DNA of 64,000 bases from Bactericera cockerelli (Eukaryota > Arthropoda > Insecta > Hemiptera > Triozidae), in NCBI GenBank assembly GCA_024516035.1, contig CM044961.1:12499800-12563799 (forward strand), in the 5' to 3' direction. A model generated the notes under the pieces. It ran no database searches, had not been told where the DNA came from, and worked only from the letters and a program-made list of their open reading frames with translations. Positions 1 to 11,582 of the stretch are shown piece by piece (position 1 is the first letter of the stretch; the number at the start of each line of letters is the position of its first letter). The translations under genes were made by a program, and so were the position numbers.

Positions 1-14
1 GTGTGTGTGTGTGT

Positions 15-97
<83 letters not shown>

Positions 98-245
98 TGT
101 GTGGTGTGTGTGTGTGGTGTGGTGTGTGGTGTGGGGTGTGTGTGTGTGTGTGTGGTGTGTGGGTGTGTGCGTGTGTGTGGGTGTGTGTGGATGTGTGTGT
201 GTGGATGTGTGTGTGTGGGTGGGTGTGTGTGTGCGTTGTGTGTGT
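1..245. repeat. (GT)n microsatellite
   Basis: Almost pure GT dinucleotide repeat, with GGT and GTGGAT interruptions towards the right end. The Cys/Val-rich open frames here are artefacts of the repeat. It lies about 360 bp upstream of the POLD3-like start codon. Confidence 0.97.
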
Positions 246-606
246 TTGATGGGCTGGCGAAGCGGCGGGTGTAACCCGCTAGTCCTACATAAAACTTAAG
301 AAAGTAAAAACAACGAGCATAAAAATATGAGAAATAAACACAATCAAAACTAGCTTCACACTGTCGTTTTAAAACACGAATTTCAAAAAAATCAGAAAAC
401 TGAAATTTCAAATTTGACTGTTGATTACTTGTTTAGATTAATTATTATTACTTTAATTTCTTTAGTTCAGTTTTCAGTACTTGTTATTATGTAAGTTTAA
501 TCAATCTTGTTACCTGTTATTTTTGTTTTTTGCCAGTCTGCTGAGTTACCGTGAATTCTATTCTTCTATTTCGTTGTGAGTGCTTTTGAACAAGATCATC
601 ACAACA
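246..606 (+). other. AT-rich upstream region of the POLD3-like gene
   Basis: AT-rich DNA between the GT repeat and the first ATG of the POLD3-like frame. A pyrimidine-rich stretch ending in TTTTTTGCCAG near 525-536 resembles a 3' splice acceptor, so the ATG may lie in a second exon behind a 5'-UTR intron. No TATA box is convincing. No other gene is seen. Confidence 0.35.
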
Positions 607-2185
607 ATGTGTGATCCAGAAGAATTCAATATGTACTTGGCCAATTTGGAAGAGTATGTGTTTGATGAGAGTAAAGTAGTTTCCTTAAGCTGGCTAAGCA
701 GAACACTTGACATTCATGTTGCTTTAGCTAAAAAACTTTTAAACACATTCACAAGTGATGAGAGCTTCAAATCTAAGCTGTCTATCTGTTGGTTCTTATT
801 GGGCACTGGTAAAGAAGATCCACTGTCAAGAAAAATTAAGATTGTACCAAGCAACCAGTTGGATAGTTGTAAAAAGAAATTTGATAAAATCACCTCAGAA
901 CATATCTATAGTATACAGAAAAAAGGCACAAGTGAAACAGATGTAAACACTGTGTACCTAGCAGATCAGAGTGTTAGTAAAAACATGTCCCAATGTTCCA
1001 GTTTGTCAAATATCAAATGTGACCAAGTAAAAGTTGTACCAAACAGAAGGTCTGCTGTGCCAACTGAGACATCAAGTAGTTTCGGTAATCCAATAACAAG
1101 TGGAAAAACTGCTCCAAAACCAGCAGACAAAACAAAAAAATCACCTGTGAAAAATGCTCTAGGAAATATGTTCAGCAGAAAAAAAGAAGAAAATGAAAAG
1201 AAAAAAGAAGATACAGGTGATAGTAATATTAAATCTGATAAAAAGATAGAAAAACCAGCAGTGGGAAAAGAAGAAATTCTTAAGAAAAGTCCGGAAAATA
1301 AAGTTTCAGTCAGTCCTGTGAAAAAGTCTAGTGCTGGTAATGCAAAGAAAAAGGTACCTGATAATACTGGTACAAAAAACATTACATCCTTCTTTTCCAA
1401 GGGCTCTCTGCCTGAAATCAAGAAAAATGAACCTGTTGTCAAGAAAAATGAACCTATTGTCAAGAAAAATGAACCTATTGTCAAGAAAAATGAACCTAAT
1501 GTCAAGAAAAATGAACATATTGTCAAGAAAAATGAACCTGTTAGCAAGAAAACCTCAGCCAAGACTAGTAAAGATTTAAAAAAAGAAAAAATGAAGAACC
1601 AATGGTTGTTGATGAAATTGATGAAAACACAGAACCAGTCAAACAGGTTGAAAATGAGTCCAACTCAAAAACTAAGAAAACATCAACTAAATCAAAACCC
1701 AATTCCAAAAAATTGGACAAAAAAGTTGAGAAGAAAGAGAAAAAAATACAGAAAAGAAGAAAAATTCAAGTGTTTAGTGATTCCAGTGAATCCGAAGCAA
1801 ATGATTCTGAAAGAGACAGGAGTCCTTCACCACCACCCCCCTCACCTCCCCGTATAGATATCAAGGCAGCTTTATCAGATGATGATGAAGTCATTCCAGC
1901 CACTCCTGAGCCTCGAGCAATGGAGAACGCAAGAGAAAGAGGAAGCTTGTTAGCAAAACTATGACCGATGAATCAGGATTCTTACGTACCGTCAAAGAAT
2001 TTGAAACAGTGTCTTGTTCTGACTCTGATGGAGAATCAGGCTCAGTGAAACAGGACACTAAAAAACCTAAAGTAGAATCTAAACCCAAGGATCCCCCTGT
2101 ACAGAAACCTGCTGTAACTAATCAAAAATCTCCTGTCAAGTCAAAGCAAACCTCTATATTAAACTTCTTTAAAAAATCAGCATAG
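607..2185 (+). CDS. POLD3: POLD3-like DNA polymerase delta subunit 3, two frame breaks
   Basis: Likely the accessory p66/p68-type subunit that links polymerase delta to PCNA in nuclear DNA replication and repair. I start at ATG 607 (MCDPEEFNMYL), not at the in-frame GTG at 580. The first ~100 residues match the POLD3 N-terminal winged-helix region (SWLSRTLDIHVALAKKLL). A long Lys/Ser/Pro-rich tail follows, with short FF motifs (ITSFFSKG near residue 260) that resemble REV1/PCNA contact sites, and seven-residue KKNEP repeats. The extreme C-terminus QTSILNFFKK is a canonical PIP box (Q-x-x-I-x-x-F-F). The frame changes twice: once in the A-rich run about 1577-1591, once about 1905-1945. The full reading path would be about 525 codons, close to the family's size. 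No intron interrupts the coding part. It is either a real gene with sequencing indels or a decaying retrocopy; no poly(A) tract or target duplication was seen, which favours a gene. Confidence 0.8.
1418..1550 (+). repeat. 21-bp coding repeat in the POLD3-like gene
   Basis: About six tandem 21-bp units encode the seven-residue motif VKKNEPI/V. The repeat stays in frame and extends the charged linker between the N-terminal domain and the PIP box. It is a length-variable segment of an intrinsically disordered region. Confidence 0.85.
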
Positions 2186-5160
2186 ATTTAGTGGGTTCAG
2201 ACCAACAGACAAATCTTTCCTAAAGAGAAGGACTATTACCATAATTCTATATTTTTTCTCTTATCAACATGTCAAAAGAAATCCAAATATCACTCTTACT
2301 TGTCTCAGTACATTTCTGTGCTTTAAATCTCATATTTTCACTTCTTTTCCTTTAGTACTCACCTGCCATGTAGGATACAAATCCTGTGTGTCCATAATAT
2401 AATCCTTTCTTTTCAAAACCATGACCAACCAACCATGTGTATCTGTGTCTAACTCATGCACATGGAATTATTATAAATAAGAAATGTCCATAAAAGAGGT
2501 AAATTACCTATCTCATGTTTATGGAATGATTATATGGATGCCAATATCCAAAATAGGAACTGAACACAATAAATGGATTATTTTATAAATAAATACATGA
2601 GACAGGAAACTTATTGTCATTATTTTACCCCATTCCTTTTTCAGAATTACCTAATCCTGATTTGAATGTTTATTCTAAAGATTCTTATTGGTGTCCCATT
2701 TGGAGAATACTGTAAATCCTTATACATATTATGCTATTTTTCAACTGCTTATAAATTGGAATGATACACTCCAGTGATAACCTTATAAATTTTAGCATCA
2801 ACTTATTGATGTTTCCATTTCACTCAAGAGACAGTATTGAACTTTTATTTGTCAAGACATTTAAGTATATTGATTCGCTTGTCTTTCATGGTGAAATTTT
2901 TCTTTTAAATTGTTTTTCTTTTTAGCTTTTGAAGTGTTATACTCATAGATATCTTTCACCCTACAAATGGTTGAGAAGAGGCACCATGTCATTTATTTAT
3001 CACTGTTGAATTTGTTATATTATCCTCCTTACCTTGTTTTTCAATTTTACCACTGGAGATAGACCAGCTCTGGGAAGCAGGTGTTGTCATTATTTCTATC
3101 AGAACATGCTTCTCAAATTTTATCCTTTCTCAGTTTGTACCAATAAATTCAGTGAGAGGAATCTTAGGTGACCCCACACTAACATGAAGGCTAAATCTGA
3201 AAAATGAATGTATTATCCATGGCCTTTATGTTAGGTACCAACTTATAGATTAGATTGGCCAGCTAAATACATACCTCTTTACTTACATTGACCACACAGA
3301 AATATTTTTTTAAACTCTTATTGCTCACTATCAATAGTTGAATCTGTAAATAAGACAGAAGAAAATAGACACATTTTTTTACAAAATTAAATTACTTTTT
3401 TTCATGGTTTTATTTTTTCAATTTTTATTAAAAAATAATTTACAAAAATACTTCTGTAGAAAAACACTTTTCATCAGAACTTACATATTGTTAGGTTACC
3501 TATATTAAATTTATTTCCCCAAAAACACATAGGTTTTTTGTCATGCTATCAAAAAAATGGTGGCAAACTTGAATTGATCACTTAAATTAAAAAAAAAAAA
3601 AAAATGTTGAGTAAATTTTACATTGGATGGATTTACAACATTGAATAGCTCTAGAATCCTTTTTGACTTGAATCAAAGAAACATTTTAACACATGAGTTG
3701 ATAGACAAATTAGAAATGAGTACTAACAGATAAGCACAAATTCTATTTACGATTTCTGAATTGGCAATGCATTGGCAGTCCGGAAAAATAATGAGACTGA
3801 AATTTTAAAAGTAGTCTAAAAATTTGATTCGTAAACAGATACTCTTCTTGTCTGTTACTAGTCATTGTTTTTAATTTAATTAGTTAGTTCTCAAGTTTTC
3901 TCATCATAGTAATTACGAGTATAGACAAAGTTGGAATTCTGAGTTAGAGTGAGACAGCCTACACACACCGAGTATCCCGAAAGGTGGTGGTCTGAGGCAC
4001 TGCCTGGTGGACTGGTTGACCACCAACTAGTGTGGGGTTCCATTGTATCAGATTGGTCCAATGAGTAAATTTACGCCTGATGAAAATTAGACCTAGTCTA
4101 CACACAGCACACGTCAAAGTGGCAGGTGGGTCTGCAAAACACAATTGTGAATGATGTACCACTCATTGAACTTACAAGGACAGGTCTAGTCTCAATTTAA
4201 CTTCTCTGTTTATCATTGATATACTCTTATACATTATCTAGATTATTGTTCTAGTGGTCCATTAGCCTCATTTTTAGGGGAACATCATCACATGCTTTTC
4301 TTAAAAAACTCACATCATGTTGGCAAAAAAGAGTTAAATGTGTAAAGTTTGCTTCACTCTTTTTTTTATTTAAAAAATTGGACTTGGAATATTTACAGTA
4401 TTGTCAACCCTGAGTTGGAAGTTGAGAGCTTCAGAAGATCAGGGCTGACCAAAATCTCCACACGTATCACATGAACTATACAGGACAATGAGAAAATGCA
4501 ATGTTCTATCTCTTTTAGGCCATCTGCACAGTAATGTCATATTTTACTCCAGACACTAAATACACTAAATATTTTCCTCCTGAATTCAAATCAAGCCATT
4601 TATTCAAAGAACAAGTGGACAGGTACACTAAAATATCACTGGGAAGGATTTTTTTTCTGTCACTGTGAACTTATGGTGATCTTTTATTAAAAATAATCTC
4701 TCTCATCAGATGTATTTGATCACCTGTCATAGTATTGACATTTGGTTGTGACAGCTCTTTCAATTTGAACTCAAAGCAACATCTAGTTCATCCCCTGTCT
4801 ACAGGTCCCCCAGCCATACTATGTAGTTGTGATTCAATATTGTGTATCAACTGTATGGATGGCCCTTTATGTATTGCAATAAAAATAAAACACGAAAAAT
4901 AATACTGCTTTCAAAATAAAGAAATGTGGTCCTTAAAAATAGTTTACTTACAATAATTTCAATTGGTTACACTTATAGAATAAGTTAGTTTATTTTGTCA
5001 AAAGAAGTAAAAAAGTAAAAGAAAGGGTAACATACATTACAGTTTATAAGTACCAAACGTTTATCTTTTAGAGCCAGGTGTATTATGAACCACAGCGGGA
5101 TAACAACCATACAGATGAACAGAATGTATTGACTCTCGATTTTTTTATTTATTTTTTATT
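2186..5160. other. gene-poor AT-rich region downstream of POLD3-like gene
   Basis: No convincing coding sequence. AATAAA-type polyadenylation signals at 2568-2573 and just after (AATAAATA near 2587) could end the POLD3-like transcript. An A15-type run occurs at 3589-3604. The segment 3956-4165 contains related TCTACACACA-type motifs at both ends but no clear element. Confidence 0.4.
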
Positions 5161-5184
5161 ATTATCTGACAAAGATACAAGTAA

Positions 5185-5345
5185 CCGGTGAGGTTAATCT
5201 GGGTAGCTGGTACGATTCCCGACAAACGGAGGGTAAAACCCTCGTCCTGAATAACTGAAATCAGGACGTTAAAACCAAAGAGAATCAACTGGTCCCAATA
5301 AATCTCATTAGGTCGCAGTGTTAACTCTGAGGTGTGACCGGAAAT
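5185..5345 (+). mobile_element. SINE-like repeat, family 4
   Basis: Contains GTGAGGTTAATCTGGGTAGCTGG and the sequence GGAGGGTAAAACCCTCGTC. Related segments occur at 18885-18950 and 59390-59505. The repetition within the window and the short tRNA-like head suggest a SINE; the family is not identified. Confidence 0.5.
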
Positions 5346-5378
5346 GCCAGCCTCACATGTTCTTTACTTCTTACGGAA

Positions 5379-5523
5379 CCGACCTCAGTAGCTTGATCGA
5401 TAAGGTGGCGGACTTGTAACCTGGAAGTCGGTGGTTCAAGTCCCGGTTTCAGGGTAGATTTGGTAAAGCTAGTTTGAGTAGATATGATATCACATAGTTG
5501 ATTGACACAAATATGATAACTTT
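5379..5523 (+). mobile_element. tRNA-derived SINE, family 1
   Basis: Full-length copy. Its tRNA-like head has an A box around TAGCTTGATCGATAAGG and a B box GGTTCAAGTCC. The body contains GTAAAG..GTTTGAGTAG and ends ACACAAATATGATAAC. At least eight copies of this family are in the window, on both strands. Head and body are too diverged from a cloverleaf to be a working tRNA gene. Confidence 0.85.
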
Positions 5524-8500
5524 AACTTCTTAGGGAACATAATTTTAATGTTGAAGCAGTCAGTAGTCACAACCATTACATAATGGAAACTGACACATGT
5601 ATATGTCAAAATTAGAATAAATGTTAAATAAATGCTTAGGTATTTCTGTCAGTAAGCCTACATTCAGTTCATAAATATTGTTGTTGGAAATCAGGAACAT
5701 AATTATCTCTAGACTGTGAGAAAATTCGGACTTTCATTGGTGCCTAGTTAAATTTCAGGAAACAATGATTGAATTTTCTGACGAGAGTTTTCGCTCGGTT
5801 AGAAATTTCACATAAAAAACCCACAGGATTAGGTAGTCATTTGTATATTGGGTCTCTATGCCAGGATCTGTACCTGTTTACAGATATAATTCTAAGAACT
5901 CAGACAATCTCAATTATAAATACCAACTTAAATATTAACACAATCAATAATAGTAATGTCATTTGCATGATAATCATAAAATAAATTAAGTTTGTTAAAA
6001 AAATCCTAAATACAACTTAAATAAATAAACACAATTAATTGATGGGACATGAAAATTACACTCAAAAGAAAAAAAAATACAAGAAAAAAATTACATTAAA
6101 CTGAAAAATACATGAAAAAATTACATTAAACTTAAATAAAAAAAGAAACAAAATGACTTGAGATCCGTTCAACACACTAAATAATTTTACAATCGAGTTA
6201 AGTTGTATGTTAGACCTCTGAAGTACATGCCAGCCATTAGCTAGACTGACATGGGCCAAGACTCAAGCCAATGCCAGCAGCTAGACTGGCATGGAGATTA
6301 GACATGAGACAGTTGAGATTGAGAAGGTTGTGAGTTCGAGGCCGACTATTGGACACAAAATTTTCAATAGCCTGGTTACACAATTAACTACACTAGAGTA
6401 ATGCTAACGCGGTTCCAGGGATGATGTTTTTCTCTTCCTTCTGTTTCCAGGCTAATTTAAAATGAAATACCCCGTGTAGACTGTTTGAAATAACAATTAT
6501 CACCAAGTCATGGATGTTTTAATGTCAAAGAAAATTAATTGAAAACTCCAAAATGACATGATACTATAGATTTATAAATTAATATAAAAGGTTTTCGTAC
6601 ATTATGATCGACAAAGTGTAGTTTCTAGCTTTAGTACGGAATTAAAGATAGATACAGATAAACCTATTGGATTAAGTTTATGACGAGATAGGTAGGTTAG
6701 TATGGCAGTATGAAGGAAAACTAAGATTAGTATTGAGCTGAATCTTTTCAGTGATTTCATTGGAAGATACAGAACACTCGCTGTGACAATCAGAGGCTGC
6801 TTTCAGTGAATAGATTATTAGATACCTCATTGAAAATAACAACTAAAGTACGGTATGTTCACATTACATAAATGTAGTTGATTAAATGCATAATATCTGT
6901 CTTAAACATTGGTTAACATAGGGCTCAGATATTTCTGTTTTCCATAAGAAAATACTCAAAAAATAACAATACCTAACAATTTTAAAATTAAAATCATTTT
7001 AGTTAAATCCCGGTTGGATAGTAATGAAAAAAAAATCACTATCGAGAAACAATAATAACAAATTTGTGAGAATATATATCAGGAGTGATTTTTTTTTAAT
7101 TTAATTTTTTTATATTTTATTAGTAGGTTTTTCAAATTAAAAAAGCAAAAAGTTTCTTTAGAGGTGAAATAAAAAATTGACAACATTGCTTTTAGGTTAC
7201 TAGAAGGTAATAAATAAGTTGGCTCTGTGAACCAGGTTAGGTAAAAAAAATTAAATGATGGGTAGCATGGCAGAGAATGCCTCAGCAGAATCTATGCATG
7301 TGGTTTTCTCTACCACGACATATTAACATATTGTAAAAAAATAGAAATAAGAAAAGGTCAAATTTTGACACATATAATGGGCGGGAATATTCCGAATGAA
7401 AAAGCAACATTACTTGAAAATGTTTAATATATTATCCTACTGAGGATGGAGGGCGTGAGGTTAGAAATGTCTATTTTCTTTCAAAGTGTTTGTGATTAAA
7501 TAGAATTTCAAGAATGGTAGGTCAGCATCAAGGGATTACATTATCAAAAACAATAGTAGCGACTCAGTGAAGTGTTTATTGCCTTTCAATTGTAATAAAT
7601 TGTAACAATGGATGGATTCATCCAACCTTTGTGCATATAGCGCTCCAGAAAAGCAGCACTAAAAAATGAAATTAATAAAAAAAGAGAAAGATTAGAGCTC
7701 AAGATGAACAACGCCAATATGTTTTTTATGCTCAATAAAAGGGTTTGAATAATTTAAATAAATTACCTCATTCTACACAGAATTTCACTACAAACTAATT
7801 TCACAGAAACAAAAGACTAAATAAATTAGGACTATGCTAAATTCTTGATCAATGTGGGAAGGAGAAAACTATTCTAAGCTATATCACTTAACATATAAAC
7901 CTACGAGTATTTGTAATTCCTACAAAATTATAAATAAAAGGGTAAAAAATGAAATTTTGTTGAAAGCTCTTGAACTTGAATTTTTTTGCCATGACTTTCT
8001 TAGAAATGTGATGTAACTGAAGTGACAAGAGTAGAATTCCACAATATTATATTGAACTAACTAATACAGCAAACCACAAGTATAAAGTTATCTCAAAGTA
8101 TGGGCCATGGACTATTGGCTATTTAAGTGCAAAAAATATTTTAGGAAATTTTGAGTTATTTTTTTTTTTTTTTTTTTTTTTCTTTCTTTTTCTGGCATTG
8201 GTAGGCAAGGCCATTCCATACAGCCAAAGGTTATTTTTATACATGTCTTAATTTTTTTTCTTGGTTGATTGTCACATAATCTAAATATTGAAGGACGTAC
8301 AAAATTTACAGATTTGTACAATGCTGTTGGCACTCACATATGTAAATGGATCATAAAACACTATGTTGAAGGGATGTGCCTATTTCGAAAGTTACAAATA
8401 CGAACTTTATAATTAAATCTATAAAAAGCACATGTCGGAGATACCTAAAAACTCTGTGGGCGAAAGAGCTCCACTAGCACAAAAACTCTATGCTGAAGGG

Positions 8501-8689
8501 CATACACACTTCATATCCATGAACACACATCTCAACTATACATAAAATTTGTTGAACGTCTTACAAACTTGAAATTTGAGAGGACCAAACCCCAAGTGTA
8601 AAACATATCTCAAGCGTATCTATGGGCGTACGAACTCCAACTACGTGGGCATAACGAAGTGTATCCATGGGCAATTGGGCACACAGACT
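5524..8689. other. AT-rich intergenic DNA
   Basis: No gene recognised. It holds a T-rich run at 8160-8182 and a tRNA-like B-box fragment near 6325-6345 (GTGAGTTCGAGGCC). The short open frames here lack codon bias or similarity that I recognise. Confidence 0.4.
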
Positions 8690-8850
8690 CCATTTCTCAG
8701 GGCGTATATCGGTGTCTCCATGGGCGTGCTTATCCATGGGCGTGTTTATCGGGCCAGTTCCTCTGAGGGCGTATATCGGTGTCTCCATGGGCGTGCTTAT
8801 CCATGGGCTGTGTCTCTATGGGCGTACTTATCCATGGGCGTGCTTATCGG
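8690..8850 (-). repeat. minisatellite overlapping the stop codon / 3' UTR of the GATA gene
   Basis: Irregular tandem copies built from GGGCGTGCTTATCCATGG and GCGTATATCGGTGTCTCC. The right-most unit includes the GATA stop codon: the segment reading (- strand) GGAACTGGCCCGATAA occurs both at the real end of the CDS (8844-8860) and again near 8743-8762. The array therefore seems to have started from the end of the gene. Confidence 0.75.
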
Positions 8851-9091
8851 GCCAGTTCCGCGGTGGGCTGGGCGGCAAGGTTGAGGGGCAGATTGTCCTC
8901 GCACTGGAGGGGCGACAAGTTGAGGGCTCCGTGGGCGTAGTGGTGCAGGGGCGAGCCGGGGAAGGGCGCCATCGCGTGGAAGGGCGCCGTCGAGATGAAA
9001 GAGTTGAGAGAGATGGACGAGGACTCGTCACCCGAGGAGAGAGACTCTTTGTCACCCGAGTCGACGTTGCTTAACATGTGGGACGAGTGTC
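8844..9091 (-). CDS. GATA-factor terminal exon (exon 11)
   Basis: Last coding exon of the GATA-type gene. The acceptor is a pyrimidine tract ending TTTCAG at 9092-9097. The exon starts in phase 1, which fits the donor of the zinc-finger exon at 11351, and gives KR|HSSHMLSNVDSG. It encodes about 82 residues: an acidic Ser-rich part (KESLSSGDESSSISLNSF), then Pro/His-rich sequence, a segment LPLNLAAQ that faintly resembles CtBP-binding P-x-D/N-L motifs (inference only), and the stop TAA at 8844-8846. The 3' side runs directly into a minisatellite. Confidence 0.85.
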
Positions 9092-9431
9092 CTGAAAGGG
9101 AGAGAAGGAAGGTGGTAAGCAAACGAGAGAAAGCTCAGGAGCACAACAATGCATAAACTTATAACAGAGAGCACCGGTAATTGGATCCGTAAGTTGTGCT
9201 AAAATACCAACCTTGGAGACTGATTGTGAATATTGAGGTTTGGTTTGGGTCATACCTAGTCATTTAAAGAGTTCAAATGAGTGTATAAATCAAAATGAAT
9301 GCATTAACATTCCATTTATCGATAAACAAAAATCTAGTTTGTGAACCCGAGATAAATAATAACGTTCTCATTTAGTGGTGTATCTATCTAAATATTTTTC
9401 TATAGATAAGTTAAGTTCAAGTATGATTTCT

Positions 9432-9605
9432 TTGTAGTAAAGCACAAGACCCCGTACCAATTTTTGTGAGTAGAGCACCATCACAAAGAGCCTCCTTCAC
9501 TTTCGAAAATATTTTACATTATTTTCTTTTTACTCTAGTAATGCCGCCACTGGTCGCTACTCATACAAGTATCAACTCATTTTTCCCTCACGAGGTATGA
9601 GTGGA
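9432..9605 (-). mobile_element. SINE family 3, body fragment
   Basis: Reverse-complement copy of the body of the element at 18232-18512, including the landmark ATGAGTGGACCCCGGACATCC and the stretch with CCTCACGAGG. The tRNA head is missing. It lies in the last GATA intron. Confidence 0.7.
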
Positions 9606-9639
9606 CCCCGGACATCCAAAGTAAAGAGTGGGAAATTCT

Positions 9640-9777
9640 CTACCCAGCCGGAACATGACAAGTTATCCTCCCATTTGGAATTTTTACCACATAATAATAC
9701 GTCTTGGGCTTACTGCTGGAATAATGGGACTTAATAGTCCTCGGGCAGTATAGATAAGGCGATATTATTATTATTAT
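9640..9777 (+). mobile_element. SINE family 2, 5'-truncated
   Basis: Body and tail of the family-2 SINE: CATGACAAGTTATCCTCCCA, then TGGGCTTACTGCTGGAATAA, then GGGCAGTATA..AAGGCGATATTATTATTATTAT. The tRNA-like head is mostly lost. The ATT-repeat tail is typical of this family in the window. Confidence 0.8.
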
Positions 9778-10912
9778 ACCCAGTCGGGATTCGAACCCTA
9801 CAAGCCCAGGGCTCGGCCACAATGACCAAAATAAATACATTTGTAATTCTAATCCTTTAGATATTTAAATGTAATCTAACGTCAAACCTGCTAATAAATG
9901 AACACATATCACATGCAACATTAAAACTAAAACTAAGAAAGAAAAGGTAAAGAAGAGAGTCCATCATGTGGCACAAGGAATGAGGATGATGAAAGAAGAT
10001 ATACATTCTACATACAGTTTCAATACTTGCCAGATTTTGTTCTTAAAAAAAAAAAACTTCATTACCTTCAAATACCTACTTAAAAGTAACTTTGGCATAG
10101 TCATTCATTTCCAGAATCTGAGAAAAATGTACATGGGCACTAGAAAAGCTCATACCGAGTGTAGGCGTGATAAAAAACTGACATCTAACATAAGGAGTCA
10201 TTTGATCGAAAAACTTATCAGAAGATAATCCAGACACACGGCAGTGTGTAACGCCAAGTTCTTGCCCGCGGGGTACAAATTACAAAAAAACATTTCGCTC
10301 TAATTACTCATTCAAATTAAATAACAAATAGTGAGACTGCTTGCCTCCAATTGAAATTCAATAATCAACGGAGACAAGATCTGTAAATGTTTTCTAGGCT
10401 CGAGAGAAATATAGATCTACTATACAGACACATTAAAACACTTAGAAATTGTAAAGATACAGATTAAGAAGGAATAGAAATTCTATAGAATCCAGTTGAT
10501 TCCATATACTAAACACATAGAACACTAAATTAACATTCATCTGCAAAACTCTGGGGAACTCTCGAGCCATTTGAACTATCAAAGGTGGTACAGAGAAGAA
10601 AGAAGAAATTATCAAAAATATCTATAGGGGGAAAAAAGTGAACACATAAGATAGAAGACATAAATCTAATGAAGGCCGTCTAGTAAGTGTCCAAAAATAA
10701 TACCAACATTCAATATTTCAAAAAATAAACATTCAATTTTTCTTCCGAAATACATTCAACATTCAAAACACAGAAAGAAATGCTCGTGGGCATGGGAAAT
10801 AACCTTTTCTGAGATCAATGTGAGATAGGAGTGGAGGAGTGCACGAGAGAGAAGAGAGAGAGAGAGAGAGAGAGGGGGGAGTGGAGGTCACAGGGCGAGA
10901 CTTTCTTTCTTA

Positions 10913-11039
10913 CAGCCGTATTTATGAACAGAAAACGTCGTTTGAGCATGGTCTGAAGCATGATTTCCTTTTATATTATTGGCCAATACCTTGCTTGAGA
11001 CAGTGCTCAGACAAAATTCGCTGTTCATAAATACGGATG
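10913..11039 (-). mobile_element. 127-bp MITE, copy 1 (PIF/Harbinger-like)
   Basis: Terminal inverted repeats of the form CA[CG]CCGTATTTATGAACAG at both ends and a 3-bp target duplication TTA (10910-10912, 11040-11042). Two further copies of exactly 127 bp are at 23280 and 24326. No coding capacity. The 3-bp AT-rich duplication suggests a PIF/Harbinger-type origin (inference). Confidence 0.88.
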
Positions 11040-11078
11040 TTAGATTGCTCAGATTCGGTGAACAGTCGAAAAACCGAC

Positions 11079-11115
11079 CGACCGATCGGGCTCTATCACA
11101 GAGCCCGATCGGTCG
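11079..11115. other. 16-bp perfect inverted repeat
   Basis: Arms CGACCGATCGGGCTCT (11079-11094) and its exact complement (11100-11115) with a 5-nt loop. It lies just 3' of the zinc-finger exon, in the sequence that would be read if the last intron were retained. Function unknown. Confidence 0.9.
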
Positions 11116-11350
11116 TTTCTTGGCTGTTCAGTCCCTGCGTTCGCCCCGCGTCCACACACGCCCCGCTCACTCCCCTCAGCAGTGTCCCGCCGCGATGCCT
11201 TGGTCCAGGATGAGATAGCGCTCTCGTCCCCCCCGGCCCCGGACGTCGACACCACTGTCTCCTCGACGCAGTAGCCGGGCGAGCAGGGGCTGCCCCCCCG
11301 GGGGGGGGAGGCGTCCCCCCACTCGCTCTCCTCGTCCGGACTACACTCAC

Positions 11351-11582
11351 GTTTTCCTCCCGAGGCGCCCGCCCCGCCCCCGCCGCCGCCACTGGTCTTG
11401 GGCCGGCGCTTGCGCGGGTGGATGTTGTCCCGCCGCATGGACACGGGCCGGGGGCGGCAGTGCAGCCGGTAGTAGAGGCCGCACGCGTTGCACACCATCT
11501 CGCCGCTCGGGTAGCGCCGCCAGATAGTGGTCACCTTGGTGTTGCAGTTGCTGCACGCCAGGTCGTGCCGCTTCGGCAGGAT
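11351..11582 (-). CDS. GATA-type zinc-finger exon (exon 10)
   Basis: DNA-binding exon. Acceptor CCCCGTCCCCAG precedes 11582 (phase 0); donor GTGAGT follows 11351 (phase 1). It encodes a single GATA finger CSNC-x17-CNAC, WRR in the loop, then CGLYYRLH and the basic tail ([16 protein letters not shown]), ending in a Gly/Ala-rich linker. Such fingers bind WGATAR sites in nuclear DNA. The basic tail MRRD-x-IH resembles single-finger GATA factors of the nematode EGL-18/ELT-6 or insect GATAd kind; this assignment is from memory and tentative. Slightly unusual residues: Y where most have N after WRR, and CRPRP after YYRLH. Reading on past the donor stays open for about 100 codons (to 11049), a possible intron-retention isoform. 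Confidence 0.93.

Noticed and set aside
580..606. GTG at 580 as the POLD3 start
   Set aside because: ATG at 607 starts the conserved N-terminus; the added residues have no support.
8561..9074. Plus-strand frames over the GATA last exon and UTR repeat
   Set aside because: Shadow frames of the minus-strand exon and its GC-rich minisatellite.
9968..10228. 86-codon frame in the last GATA intron
   Set aside because: No recognisable domain, low-complexity Lys-rich sequence, AT-rich intronic context.
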